This document shows, one piece after another, positions 1 to 6,487 of a stretch of DNA of 64,000 bases. How positions within the stretch are numbered: position 1 is the stretch's first letter; each line of letters opens with the position of its first letter. The translations under genes and the position numbers were made by a program. Location of the stretch: the NCBI RefSeq assembly GCF_003480315.1, contig NZ_QUIV01000008.1, forward strand, positions 62,001 through 126,000, read 5' to 3'. The stretch is from Clostridium sp. AM33-3 (GTDB lineage: Bacteria > Bacillota > Clostridia > Lachnospirales > Lachnospiraceae). The notes under the pieces were generated by a model. That model was not told the origin of the DNA and searched no databases. It saw only the letters and a program-made list of their open reading frames with translations.

Positions 1-364
1 GGCTCATGCTGAGTACGGTGTCACCTGGTTTTAACATAGCCAGGAATACTGCCATGTTTGCCTGTGCGCCGGAATGCGGCTGAACGTTTGCGTACTCACA
101 GCCAAACAGCTTCTTTGCACGCTCAATTGCGATAGTCTCTACCACGTCTACATACTGACATCCACCATAATAACGCTTTCCGGAATACCCTTCCGCGTAT
201 TTGTTGGTCAGCACGGTTCCCATTGCCATCATGACCGGCTCAGATACGATATTTTCTGAAGCGATAAGCTCCAGATTTCTTCTCTGACGTGCGGCTTCCT
301 GCTCAATTGCCTTGCCGACTTCCGGGTCATAGTTTTCGATAAATTTCATTACCTCATTAACCAT
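1..364 (-). CDS. glyA: Serine hydroxymethyltransferase, N-terminal part (cut by window edge)
   Basis: This is the first 121 residues of the PLP enzyme that interconverts serine plus tetrahydrofolate with glycine plus methylene-tetrahydrofolate in the cytosol. The family hallmarks [25 protein letters not shown] and QPHSGAQAN are all readable and in the usual order and spacing. The start ATG at 364 follows AAGGAGA by about seven bases. The gene runs off the left edge, so the PLP lysine region is outside the window. It has its own consensus promoter and a leader of about 150 nt, and lies downstream of recJ on the same strand. Identity is secure; only completeness is unknown. Confidence 0.95.
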   Translation of the reverse strand, partial: MVNEVMKFIENYDPEVGKAIEQEAARQRRNLELIASENIVSEPVMMAMGTVLTNKYAEGYSGKRYYGGCQYVDVVETIAIERAKKLFGCEYANVQPHSGAQANMAVFLAMLKPGDTVLSMS

Positions 365-517
365 GGGCTTTGTCTCCTTTTCCGCAAATACCCTCTCTGA
401 TACCTTTCAGGCAGTTGCTTTCCTTTGCATTTGTTGTGACACAACGATTCCCGTAGAATACAGGCCGCCACGTTGTGACAAAGGCACTGGTCAGCCCAGC
501 GCCTTCGCGGTTATTTA
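365..517 (-). promoter_or_regulatory. Structured 5' leader of glyA
   Basis: The predicted transcript has about 150 untranslated nt. Near its 5' end a 10-bp stem pairs AAGGCGCTGG with CCAGTGCCTT (about 480-505), and a second stem pairs CACAACG with CGTTGTG (about 438-477). Neither stem is followed by a T-run. I do not recognise the tetrahydrofolate riboswitch core or any other named riboswitch, so the regulatory role is only inferred. Confidence 0.4.
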
Positions 518-523
518 CGCTCG

Positions 524-552
524 ATTATAGTACAGCGTTTTCTAAGTGTCAA
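524..552 (-). promoter_or_regulatory. Consensus sigma-A promoter for glyA
   Basis: On the minus strand, TTGACA (547-552) and TATAAT (524-529) are separated by exactly 17 nt, a perfect match to the vegetative consensus. It points at glyA. Confidence 0.85.
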
Positions 553-601
553 GCAATTATGAGTCTGTACAAAAAATTGTGAGAATCATAAAGAAAAATC
601 T

Positions 602-2389
602 TTAAAAATGCAGTTTGTACGCCCGCACCACGATCTGCAGTGTCCGGTTTCCATTGTACTCATTGATATCCGGATAGTAGATCACATCGATACTTCTGCT
701 TTGCTTTGCTTCTTCCACAAACTGATCTGCCACGGTAAACACCATGGCCTCCATGGGACGGCCCTGTTCGGTTACCACCGTCATGCGGACCGCATTGTTG
801 TTTCGTCCGATGGCACGCACGCTTCGGATGCGGAGATTCTTCTGGGCAAACTGAGGCTTTTCGTTTCCTTGGCCGAAGGGTTCCAGGCCTTTCAGTTCAT
901 TGACCAGTGCTTCCGATATGTATTCCAGCGGCATTGCCACATCGATCCAGATTTTCGGGATGAAATCCTCTTTGGTGAGCTGGGACTGCTCATTTAAACG
1001 GCGGCGGAACTCATCGATATTCTCTTCCTTTAAAGAAAAGCCGGCTGCCATGGGATGGCCGCCAAATTTCAGGAGCAGATCCTGCACGCCGCACAGGGCC
1101 TGATACATATGGTAGCTCTCTATAGAGCGCCCGGAGCCCTTCACACAGTCCTCACCCCTTGTCAGTACAAAGGAGGGCTTGTTGTAGGCCTCCCGCACCC
1201 GCCCGGCAATGATCCCGGCCAGAGACTCATGACAGTCCGGCAGATAAACCACCAGCACATCATCGTCCGCAAGCTCAGCATCCACCTGCTCAAAGGCCTG
1301 CTCCATGCCGGACTGGGTCATATCCTTGCGTTCCTCGTTGAGGAGTTTTAACTCTACGGCCATTTCTTCAGCACGGGATCTGCACTGCATTTCCGAACCC
1401 GGACGCTTCTCCAAAAGCCCGCTCATACTTCCGCTGACATTCGATTCCTCACAGAGCAGAAGCTCCAGCGCCAGCTGCGCAGTCTTTAATCGTCCGCTGG
1501 CATTCAGGCACGGCCCGATCACAAATCCGATATGGTAGGCCGTCAGGTCATAGATGTCCAGCCCGCAGGCTTCTACCAGGGCACGCAGTCCGGCACTGGC
1601 TGTGTGCGGGATCTGCTTTAATCCCCAGCGCACGATGATGCGGTTTTCGTCCTGCAGCTTCATGACATCACCCACGGTGGCAATGGCCGCAAACTCCAGC
1701 ATATCTTTCCATTCCTGCTCCGGAATTCCGTTCTTTTCGTAGAGCACCTGTACCAGCTTGTAGGCCACCACACCGCCGCAGATGCCGGCAAACGGATACA
1801 GGCAATCATCCCGGTGGGGATTTATCACCGCATCCGCTTCCGGCAGGACCTGACTGCCATCCTCATCCCGTACCACCTCATGGTGATCTGTCACAATGAC
1901 TGTCATGCCCAGTTCTTTGGCCAGATGCACCTGCTCCAGGGCCGCAATGCCGTTGTCGCAGGTGACAATGGTATCGATTCCTTCTTCCTTCGCCTTGCGG
2001 ATGATGGATTCGTTGATGCCATAGCCATCCCGGATGCGCTCCGGGATCTGGTAGTCCACGTCTGCACCGCAACGGGTCAGGCCGCGGTATAAAAGATAGG
2101 TAGAACACACTCCGTCAATATCGTAATCACCGACAATCCGGATACGGACACCCGCCCGGATTTTTTCAAGGATCAGGGCCGCTGCCTTATCCATATCTTT
2201 CATGAGATGCGGATCATAAAGCTGGTCCAGGGTACCGTTTAAATAACGGTCAATGGCTTTTTCTCCCTCCACATCGCGGTTTCTTATGATACGGGCCGTT
2301 ACCGGGCTGATGTGAAACCGGGCGGCAATCGCGTTAAAATCTGCCCGCTTGGTCTGAAGCATCCAGACAGATTCCTGATTATTTCTCAT
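602..2389 (-). CDS. recJ: Single-stranded-DNA-specific exonuclease RecJ
   Basis: RecJ degrades single-stranded DNA 5' to 3' in recombination and mismatch or base-excision repair, using two metal ions. The protein is about 595 residues, in the family range. The DHH-phosphoesterase motifs are visible: VGDYDIDGV (motif I), TCDNGI (II) and VTDHHE (III) in the first third, then the DHHA1 part with GSGRS and FGGHPMAAGFS. The C-terminal OB-like segment follows. I chose ATG at 2389 because AAAGGA lies upstream at workable distance; a TTG at 2401 sits almost on the Shine-Dalgarno. Its 3' end lies upstream of the glyA promoter. Confidence 0.93.
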   Translation of the reverse strand: MRNNQESVWMLQTKRADFNAIAARFHISPVTARIIRNRDVEGEKAIDRYLNGTLDQLYDPHLMKDMDKAAALILEKIRAGVRIRIVGDYDIDGVCSTYLLYRGLTRCGADVDYQIPERIRDGYGINESIIRKAKEEGIDTIVTCDNGIAALEQVHLAKELGMTVIVTDHHEVVRDEDGSQVLPEADAVINPHRDDCLYPFAGICGGVVAYKLVQVLYEKNGIPEQEWKDMLEFAAIATVGDVMKLQDENRIIVRWGLKQIPHTASAGLRALVEACGLDIYDLTAYHIGFVIGPCLNASGRLKTAQLALELLLCEESNVSGSMSGLLEKRPGSEMQCRSRAEEMAVELKLLNEERKDMTQSGMEQAFEQVDAELADDDVLVVYLPDCHESLAGIIAGRVREAYNKPSFVLTRGEDCVKGSGRSIESYHMYQALCGVQDLLLKFGGHPMAAGFSLKEENIDEFRRRLNEQSQLTKEDFIPKIWIDVAMPLEYISEALVNELKGLEPFGQGNEKPQFAQKNLRIRSVRAIGRNNNAVRMTVVTEQGRPMEAMVFTVADQFVEEAKQSRSIDVIYYPDINEYNGNRTLQIVVRAYKLHF

Positions 2390-2439
2390 ATATTGCAGCA
2401 ATTCCTTTCGTAAAACAAAATATAAATCACGTATCGCTC

Positions 2440-2468
2440 ATTATAGCATATCTCCGGTTTCATTTCCA
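2440..2468 (-). promoter_or_regulatory. Probable promoter for recJ
   Basis: TATAAT (2440-2445) is preceded by TG one base upstream (extended -10), with a weak TGGAAA -35 (2463-2468) at 17 nt. It is divergent from the flippase promoter. Confidence 0.5.
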
Positions 2469-2500
2469 TGCGCAGGGCTGCTTCCTGTTTCTTTTGTGCA

Positions 2501-2529
2501 TTGCATTCAGAACCCCAATGGGATATACT
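2501..2529 (+). promoter_or_regulatory. Probable promoter for the flippase gene
   Basis: TTGCAT (2501-2506), 17 nt, TATACT (2524-2529). It lies about 75 bases upstream of the chosen flippase start and argues against a start at 2494, which would precede the transcript. Confidence 0.6.
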
Positions 2530-2604
2530 GTTACTGTTCCGGCAAAACTTTCAATATACGATGTGGTTTTGTCCAGGCGCAATTACAAAAGGAGAAGCTT
2601 AGGT

Positions 2605-4242
2605 ATGAGTAACAATAAGGAAAAATCCGACTCCGGCAACTTCCTGGTCCAGGGAAGTATTCTGGCCGCGGCCGGTATCATTGTCCGTTTTATCGGACTG
2701 CTCTACAAGATTCCCATGACCCGGGCCATCGGCGATGAGGGAATCGGTTATTATAACACCGCATACGAAATCTACAACATTGGACTGATCCTGTCCTCCT
2801 ACAGCCTGCCGCTGGCAATCTCCAAGCTGATCGCGGCGCGGCGCGTGCACGGAAAAAACCAGGATGTGCAGCGGGTCTTTCAGGCCGGACTGCTCTTTGG
2901 TCTTGTGGCCGGGGGGCTGATGACCACGATTTTGCTGTTTGGCGCAGACTGGATCACGGTCCATATCTTCAACAGCCCCAACAGCGCCCTGCCGTTAAAG
3001 GTCATGGCACCGACCATTCTGGTGTTTTCCGTTATGGGCGTGGTGCGCGGCTATTTCCAGGGTCTTGGCAACATGGTGCCGACCTCAATTTCCCAGGTCA
3101 TTGAGCAGGTTGTCAATGCCATCATCAGTGTGGCTGCCTCCTTCGCCTTCATGCACTGGTTCGCGAACCGGGAAACTCCGGCGGCTTACGGTGCTGCAGG
3201 CGGTACTCTGGGTACACTTTCCGGTGCACTGGCTGCCTTCGTGTTCCTGGCTCTTCTTATGTTTTTATACCGCAGACAAAATGCAAAGGCATTGCATCGT
3301 CCCCAGGCCGACCGCCTGGAAAGCTGGAATCATGTATACACGGCACTGTTTCTGACACTGACACCTATCATCCTCAGCCAGTTTGTGTATCAGTTAAGCG
3401 GTTCTGTGGATAACTCCATGTTCGGCTTCCTGATGAGTGGAAAAGGTCTGACTGAGAAAGAACGTCTCTCTCTGCTCGGCATCTACGGCGGCAAGTACCG
3501 CCTGCTTTCCAATGTACCGGTGGCAGTGGCTTCTTCCCTTGGAACTTCCATGATCCCAAGCATTGTGCGCTCCCGCGCCCAGAAGAACCACACCGATGTC
3601 ATGTACAAGATCCGCCTGACCATCAAGTTCAATATGCTGATCGCCATTCCCTGTGCCTTTGGCATGGCGGCACTGGCTTCTCCGGTCCTGCGGCTCATCT
3701 TCCGCGACAGCCGGGATCTGACCAGAAACCTGCTGATGCTGGGCGCACCAGCCGTCATCTTCTTCTCCCTCTCTACCGTTACCAATGCGGTGCTTCAGGG
3801 AATTGACCTGATGAGAAAATCCGTCACCCACTCCGCCATCTCCCTGGTGATTCACGCGGTACTGGTGTATGTGATGTTAAAGTATTTAAACCTGGGCGTG
3901 TACGGCCTTGTCATCGGCAATGTGACCTTTGCCCTGGTAGTGTGTCTGCTGAACTGGCATGCTATCGGCAAAGCCCTGCATTACCGCCAGGAGGTAAGGA
4001 CCACCTTCCTGCTTCCCTGTATCTGCGCGGCTGTCATGGGCGCGATCGCATTCCTGATTTATGCGCTGGTCAATAAAGTGACCGGCTATTACCAGATCGG
4101 GCTCCTCATCAGTGTTCCGGTGGCTATGATTGTCTACGGCCTCCTGATCGTGCTGACCCGGACGGTAACTGCACAGGAGCTGCCGGATATGCCGTTCGGC
4201 ATGCGGATCCTGCGGCTGTGCCGGAAATTTCATCTGATGTAA
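2605..4242 (+). CDS. SpoVB/MurJ-like lipid-linked polysaccharide flippase (MOP superfamily)
   Basis: A protein of 545 residues with about 14 hydrophobic segments, of the MATE/MviN (MOP) exporter superfamily that flips undecaprenyl-linked sugar intermediates across the membrane. The N-terminus (FLVQGSILAAAG, GLLYKIPMTRAIGDEGIGYY) is typical of the clostridial SpoVB and PST-type group, which can act on peptidoglycan or cortex precursors. The start at 2605 follows AAAGGAGAAG; the longer frame would begin upstream of the promoter. The gene is monocistronic here, divergent from recJ. Whether it serves vegetative wall, exopolysaccharide or spore cortex cannot be decided from the sequence. Confidence 0.8.
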   Translation: MSNNKEKSDSGNFLVQGSILAAAGIIVRFIGLLYKIPMTRAIGDEGIGYYNTAYEIYNIGLILSSYSLPLAISKLIAARRVHGKNQDVQRVFQAGLLFGLVAGGLMTTILLFGADWITVHIFNSPNSALPLKVMAPTILVFSVMGVVRGYFQGLGNMVPTSISQVIEQVVNAIISVAASFAFMHWFANRETPAAYGAAGGTLGTLSGALAAFVFLALLMFLYRRQNAKALHRPQADRLESWNHVYTALFLTLTPIILSQFVYQLSGSVDNSMFGFLMSGKGLTEKERLSLLGIYGGKYRLLSNVPVAVASSLGTSMIPSIVRSRAQKNHTDVMYKIRLTIKFNMLIAIPCAFGMAALASPVLRLIFRDSRDLTRNLLMLGAPAVIFFSLSTVTNAVLQGIDLMRKSVTHSAISLVIHAVLVYVMLKYLNLGVYGLVIGNVTFALVVCLLNWHAIGKALHYRQEVRTTFLLPCICAAVMGAIAFLIYALVNKVTGYYQIGLLISVPVAMIVYGLLIVLTRTVTAQELPDMPFGMRILRLCRKFHLM

Positions 4243-4295
4243 AGAGGTAATATAAAAGCGAAAAATTGCTTTAATATGTTGTAAAAATATGATAC

Positions 4296-4301
4296 TATAA
4301 T
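4296..4301 (+). promoter_or_regulatory. -10 element for the toxin-like mRNA
   Basis: TATAAT stands 108 bases before the small peptide ORF; no good -35 is present at 16-18 nt. The distance gives a long structured 5' leader, as is usual for type I toxin messages. Confidence 0.45.
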
Positions 4302-4334
4302 ATCAGGCGTCACCATTACACGGTAGGCGGTTTG

Positions 4335-4400
4335 CCCTCTTCGGAGGGACTGTGACCCTCCATTACATAGACCCCAACAGGGAATCTCTTGAAAGGAGGG
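4335..4400 (+). promoter_or_regulatory. Structured toxin leader with Shine-Dalgarno sequestration
   Basis: A CCCTC-TTCG-GAGGG tetraloop hairpin (4335-4348) is followed by CCCTCC (4356-4361), which is exactly complementary to the Shine-Dalgarno GGAGGG (4395-4400) of the 32-residue ORF. The two arrangements compete for the same bases, so translation could be held off until the leader is processed or refolded. Confidence 0.55.
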
Positions 4401-4408
4401 CTTAGCCA

Positions 4409-4507
4409 ATGAGTATTGCAGATGTGATAGCATTGTTGAGCTTATGCTTTACATGTTTTAGCCTCGGCTACAAAATTGGCCGAGATAATAATAAGACACA
4501 GAAATAG
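4409..4507 (+). CDS. Small hydrophobic peptide, candidate type I toxin (32 aa)
   Basis: The peptide reads MSIADVIALLSLCFTCF followed by SLGYKIGRDNNKTQK: a short acidic N-terminus, one hydrophobic segment of about 17 residues, and a basic polar tail. This matches the layout of small holin-like type I toxins of Firmicutes, which insert in the membrane. A strong GAAAGGAGGG lies nine bases before ATG. A terminator hairpin follows at once, and a strong promoter downstream fires back across the 3' end, as in txpA/RatA-type loci. Toxicity is inferred; another possibility is a small regulatory membrane peptide. Confidence 0.6.
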   Translation: MSIADVIALLSLCFTCFSLGYKIGRDNNKTQK

Positions 4508-4542
4508 CCGCCCCGAACCCTGCGAAAGTTTGAGCGGCTTTT
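4506..4542 (+). terminator. Terminator of the toxin-like mRNA
   Basis: AGCCGC pairs with GCGGCT across a 20-odd base loop and is followed by TTTTCT. It begins inside the stop codon of the peptide gene. Confidence 0.55.
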
Positions 4543-4568
4543 CTAAGTCAACCATAATATAAAGCTGG

Positions 4569-4591
4569 GGCAACCGTCTATCGGTGATGCC
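4569..4591. terminator. Hairpin shared by sense and antisense transcripts
   Basis: GGCAACCG pairs with CGGTGATGCC around TCTAT with a small bulge; on the plus strand TTTCTT follows, so it can serve as a second terminator. On the minus strand it forms the 5' stem of the antisense RNA. Confidence 0.4.
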
Positions 4592-4609
4592 TTTCTTATT
4601 CCTATCTAT

Positions 4610-4638
4610 AATATAACACTATCAAAAAAATTATTCAA
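4610..4638 (-). promoter_or_regulatory. Promoter for the antisense RNA
   Basis: TTGAAT (4633-4638), 17 nt, TATATT (4610-4615) on the minus strand. No ORF follows, only the complement of the peptide gene. The ABC permease gene ends upstream of the -35. Confidence 0.6.
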
Positions 4639-4665
4639 GCTATTACACATAAAAACATTCTTTTC

Positions 4666-5547
4666 TCACGCGTTACTCCGCTCCACACTCCGTACCGTCC
4701 ACAGCACAAGCACAATGGCCAGCGTCATCTGCAGCACCATGCTCACGCCCATCCAGTGGCCGATAAGGGGATTGTCTGCCTTATTGCCAAACCAGGTCCC
4801 CACCTGTGCCCAGCTCTGATTGCTGGCGGTCAGCCGTCCGATAACCTGGCTGAAGGTGGCAATGGGGTTCAGCAGCAGCATATACAGCAGGCTTCCGGAT
4901 CCCCCTCCGACTTCCGCCGATGCCAGATATTCCCCGATCCGCATCTGGTTGATATAGGTTACCAGGTAATTGATGCCGCAGGTTCCCGCTGTCAGCACCG
5001 CCGTTACCGCATAAGCCGCTACCGTGGCCGCTGTAGTCCGGCGAAACAGGGCAGAACAGCACAGACCGATGCTTCCCATAAACACCGCCGCCGCAAAAAA
5101 GCAGCACACCAGAAGAATCAGATCTGATGCCGCCACACCGCCGTACACAAACACCATCGCCAGGATCGGCAGGCTGGACACCACCATAAGGGACATGGTC
5201 CCCAAGGCTGCCTCCAGCTTACCCAGCACAATATCTGCCGGTGTCATGCAGGTGGTCAGCATCAGATCCAGTGTCTGACGCTCCCGTTCTCCGCTGATGC
5301 TTCCCGCCGTCAGTGCCGGCATGATCAGGATCAGCATCAGAAATTCCAGCGACGCCACAAACATATACAGATCCAGAAAGCCTGTATACTGCACTTCTGC
5401 TGTCAGCCGTACCTGGGCCAGCGCCGAATACATGTTTAACAGTGCCACCAGCGCCAGGATCCCGTTAAAAACCAGCAGCACCAGCGCCAGTCTAAAGCTT
5501 CTGGCGCTCACCATGCACTCCCGCTTATAGACCGGATTCGTCTTCAT
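4666..5547 (-). CDS. ABC-2 type transporter permease
   Basis: A 293-residue integral membrane protein with six predicted hydrophobic segments. An N-terminal cytoplasmic stretch reads NPVYKRECMVSARS, and the ISGERERQTLDLML motif after the second segment is typical of ABC-2 (NatB/YtrC-like) permeases. It overlaps the ATPase gene by 23 bases and is the last gene of the operon, so it is translationally coupled. It should form the membrane pore driven by the neighbouring ATPase. The substrate is unknown; antimicrobial peptides, lipids or envelope proteins are the usual cargo of such systems. Confidence 0.85.
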   Translation of the reverse strand: MKTNPVYKRECMVSARSFRLALVLLVFNGILALVALLNMYSALAQVRLTAEVQYTGFLDLYMFVASLEFLMLILIMPALTAGSISGERERQTLDLMLTTCMTPADIVLGKLEAALGTMSLMVVSSLPILAMVFVYGGVAASDLILLVCCFFAAAVFMGSIGLCCSALFRRTTAATVAAYAVTAVLTAGTCGINYLVTYINQMRIGEYLASAEVGGGSGSLLYMLLLNPIATFSQVIGRLTASNQSWAQVGTWFGNKADNPLIGHWMGVSMVLQMTLAIVLVLWTVRSVERSNA

Positions 5548-6487
5548 AGGACAGCACCACCTTTTCCTTATTATGATCTGTGATCTGCATGAAGATAGAC
5601 TCCAGGCTGCCCGGCTCCCGCATGAAACCGCGTACCGGAATGCCTGCCTCGATCATCTGCTTTAACAGTTCACTCTCCCGGCGCTCATCGCCGATAAATC
5701 CCACCATAATGTCTTTCTCGCAGATGGAAATGGTCCGCACCATAGGACTTTCCTTTAAAAAGGCCAGAGCCTTTTCCATCTGATCCTGCACACTGATGAT
5801 GATCTGCTTTGATGTGTAGATCCGCTCCATGATCTCATCCATACTGCCGGAGAGCACCATCTTCCCGGCATCAATGATGCCGATATCCGTGCAGAGCTCA
5901 GAAAGCTCTGCCAGGTTATGGGAGCTTAACAGAATGGTCTTGCCCTGCTCATGCAGCTCCCAGACCATCTGCCTGAATTCCAGATGAGTTCTCGGATCCA
6001 GTCCGGCCGTCGGCTCATCCATGATCAGAAACTCCGGATCATGGATCAGTGCCCTGGCCAGGCATAGTCTCTGCTGCATGCCGCGGGAAAGTCCGTCCAC
6101 AAACGCATCCTTGCGCTCTCCCAGCCCAACCTGCTCTAAAAGGCTGCTGGCTCGTTTCCGTGCCGCAAAGCCCTCCAGATGGTAGCAGGCTGCAAAAAAT
6201 TCCATGTATTCGGATACTTTTAAGTTGTCATACAGGCCAAAATGATCCGGCACGTAGCCAATCCGCCTGCGCAGATCCAGCGTATCCGTCAGCATATTTT
6301 TGCCATCCAGCTCCACCACGCCCTGATCCGGCTTTAACAAACCGGTCATGATCTTGATGGTGGTCGTCTTTCCGGCACCGTTTGGTCCGACAAAGCCAAA
6401 CAGGGCGCCGTTCTTTATCTCCATGTCCAGTCCGTCCAGGGCATGGTAATTTCCGTATTTTTTATGTAATCCCTGAATTTTTAACAT
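5525..6487 (-). CDS. ABC transporter ATP-binding protein
   Basis: A 320-residue nucleotide-binding subunit. Walker A is GPNGAGKTTT near residue 35, the signature is LSRGMQQRL near 135, Walker B is FLIMDEPTAGLDP near 155, and the switch histidine is in LLSSHN. The C-terminal extension of about 90 residues is typical of ABC-2 exporters of the CcmA/NatA group. Start ATG follows GGGAGGGAACGCTG and overlaps the stop of the upstream gene as TGATG. It partners the permease that follows and probably the large exported protein that precedes it. Confidence 0.92.
   Translation of the reverse strand: MLKIQGLHKKYGNYHALDGLDMEIKNGALFGFVGPNGAGKTTTIKIMTGLLKPDQGVVELDGKNMLTDTLDLRRRIGYVPDHFGLYDNLKVSEYMEFFAACYHLEGFAARKRASSLLEQVGLGERKDAFVDGLSRGMQQRLCLARALIHDPEFLIMDEPTAGLDPRTHLEFRQMVWELHEQGKTILLSSHNLAELSELCTDIGIIDAGKMVLSGSMDEIMERIYTSKQIIISVQDQMEKALAFLKESPMVRTISICEKDIMVGFIGDERRESELLKQMIEAGIPVRGFMREPGSLESIFMQITDHNKEKVVLSYEDESGL

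Larger units (their letters stand above)
4500..4603 (-). ncRNA. Candidate antisense RNA (antitoxin) to the small peptide mRNA
   Basis: A transcript from the minus-strand promoter at 4610-4638 would start near 4603. It would contain the hairpin at 4569-4591 and then run through the complement of the toxin terminator, overlapping the 3' end of the toxin mRNA. Length and 3' end are guesses; there is no long T-run on this strand. Confidence 0.45.

Noticed and set aside
365..517. Tetrahydrofolate riboswitch in the glyA leader
   Set aside because: The two stems lack the conserved core I know for the folate riboswitch classes.
4230..4433. A 67-codon minus-strand frame over the toxin leader
   Set aside because: No ribosome site, and it lies antisense to a structured leader; coding is unlikely.
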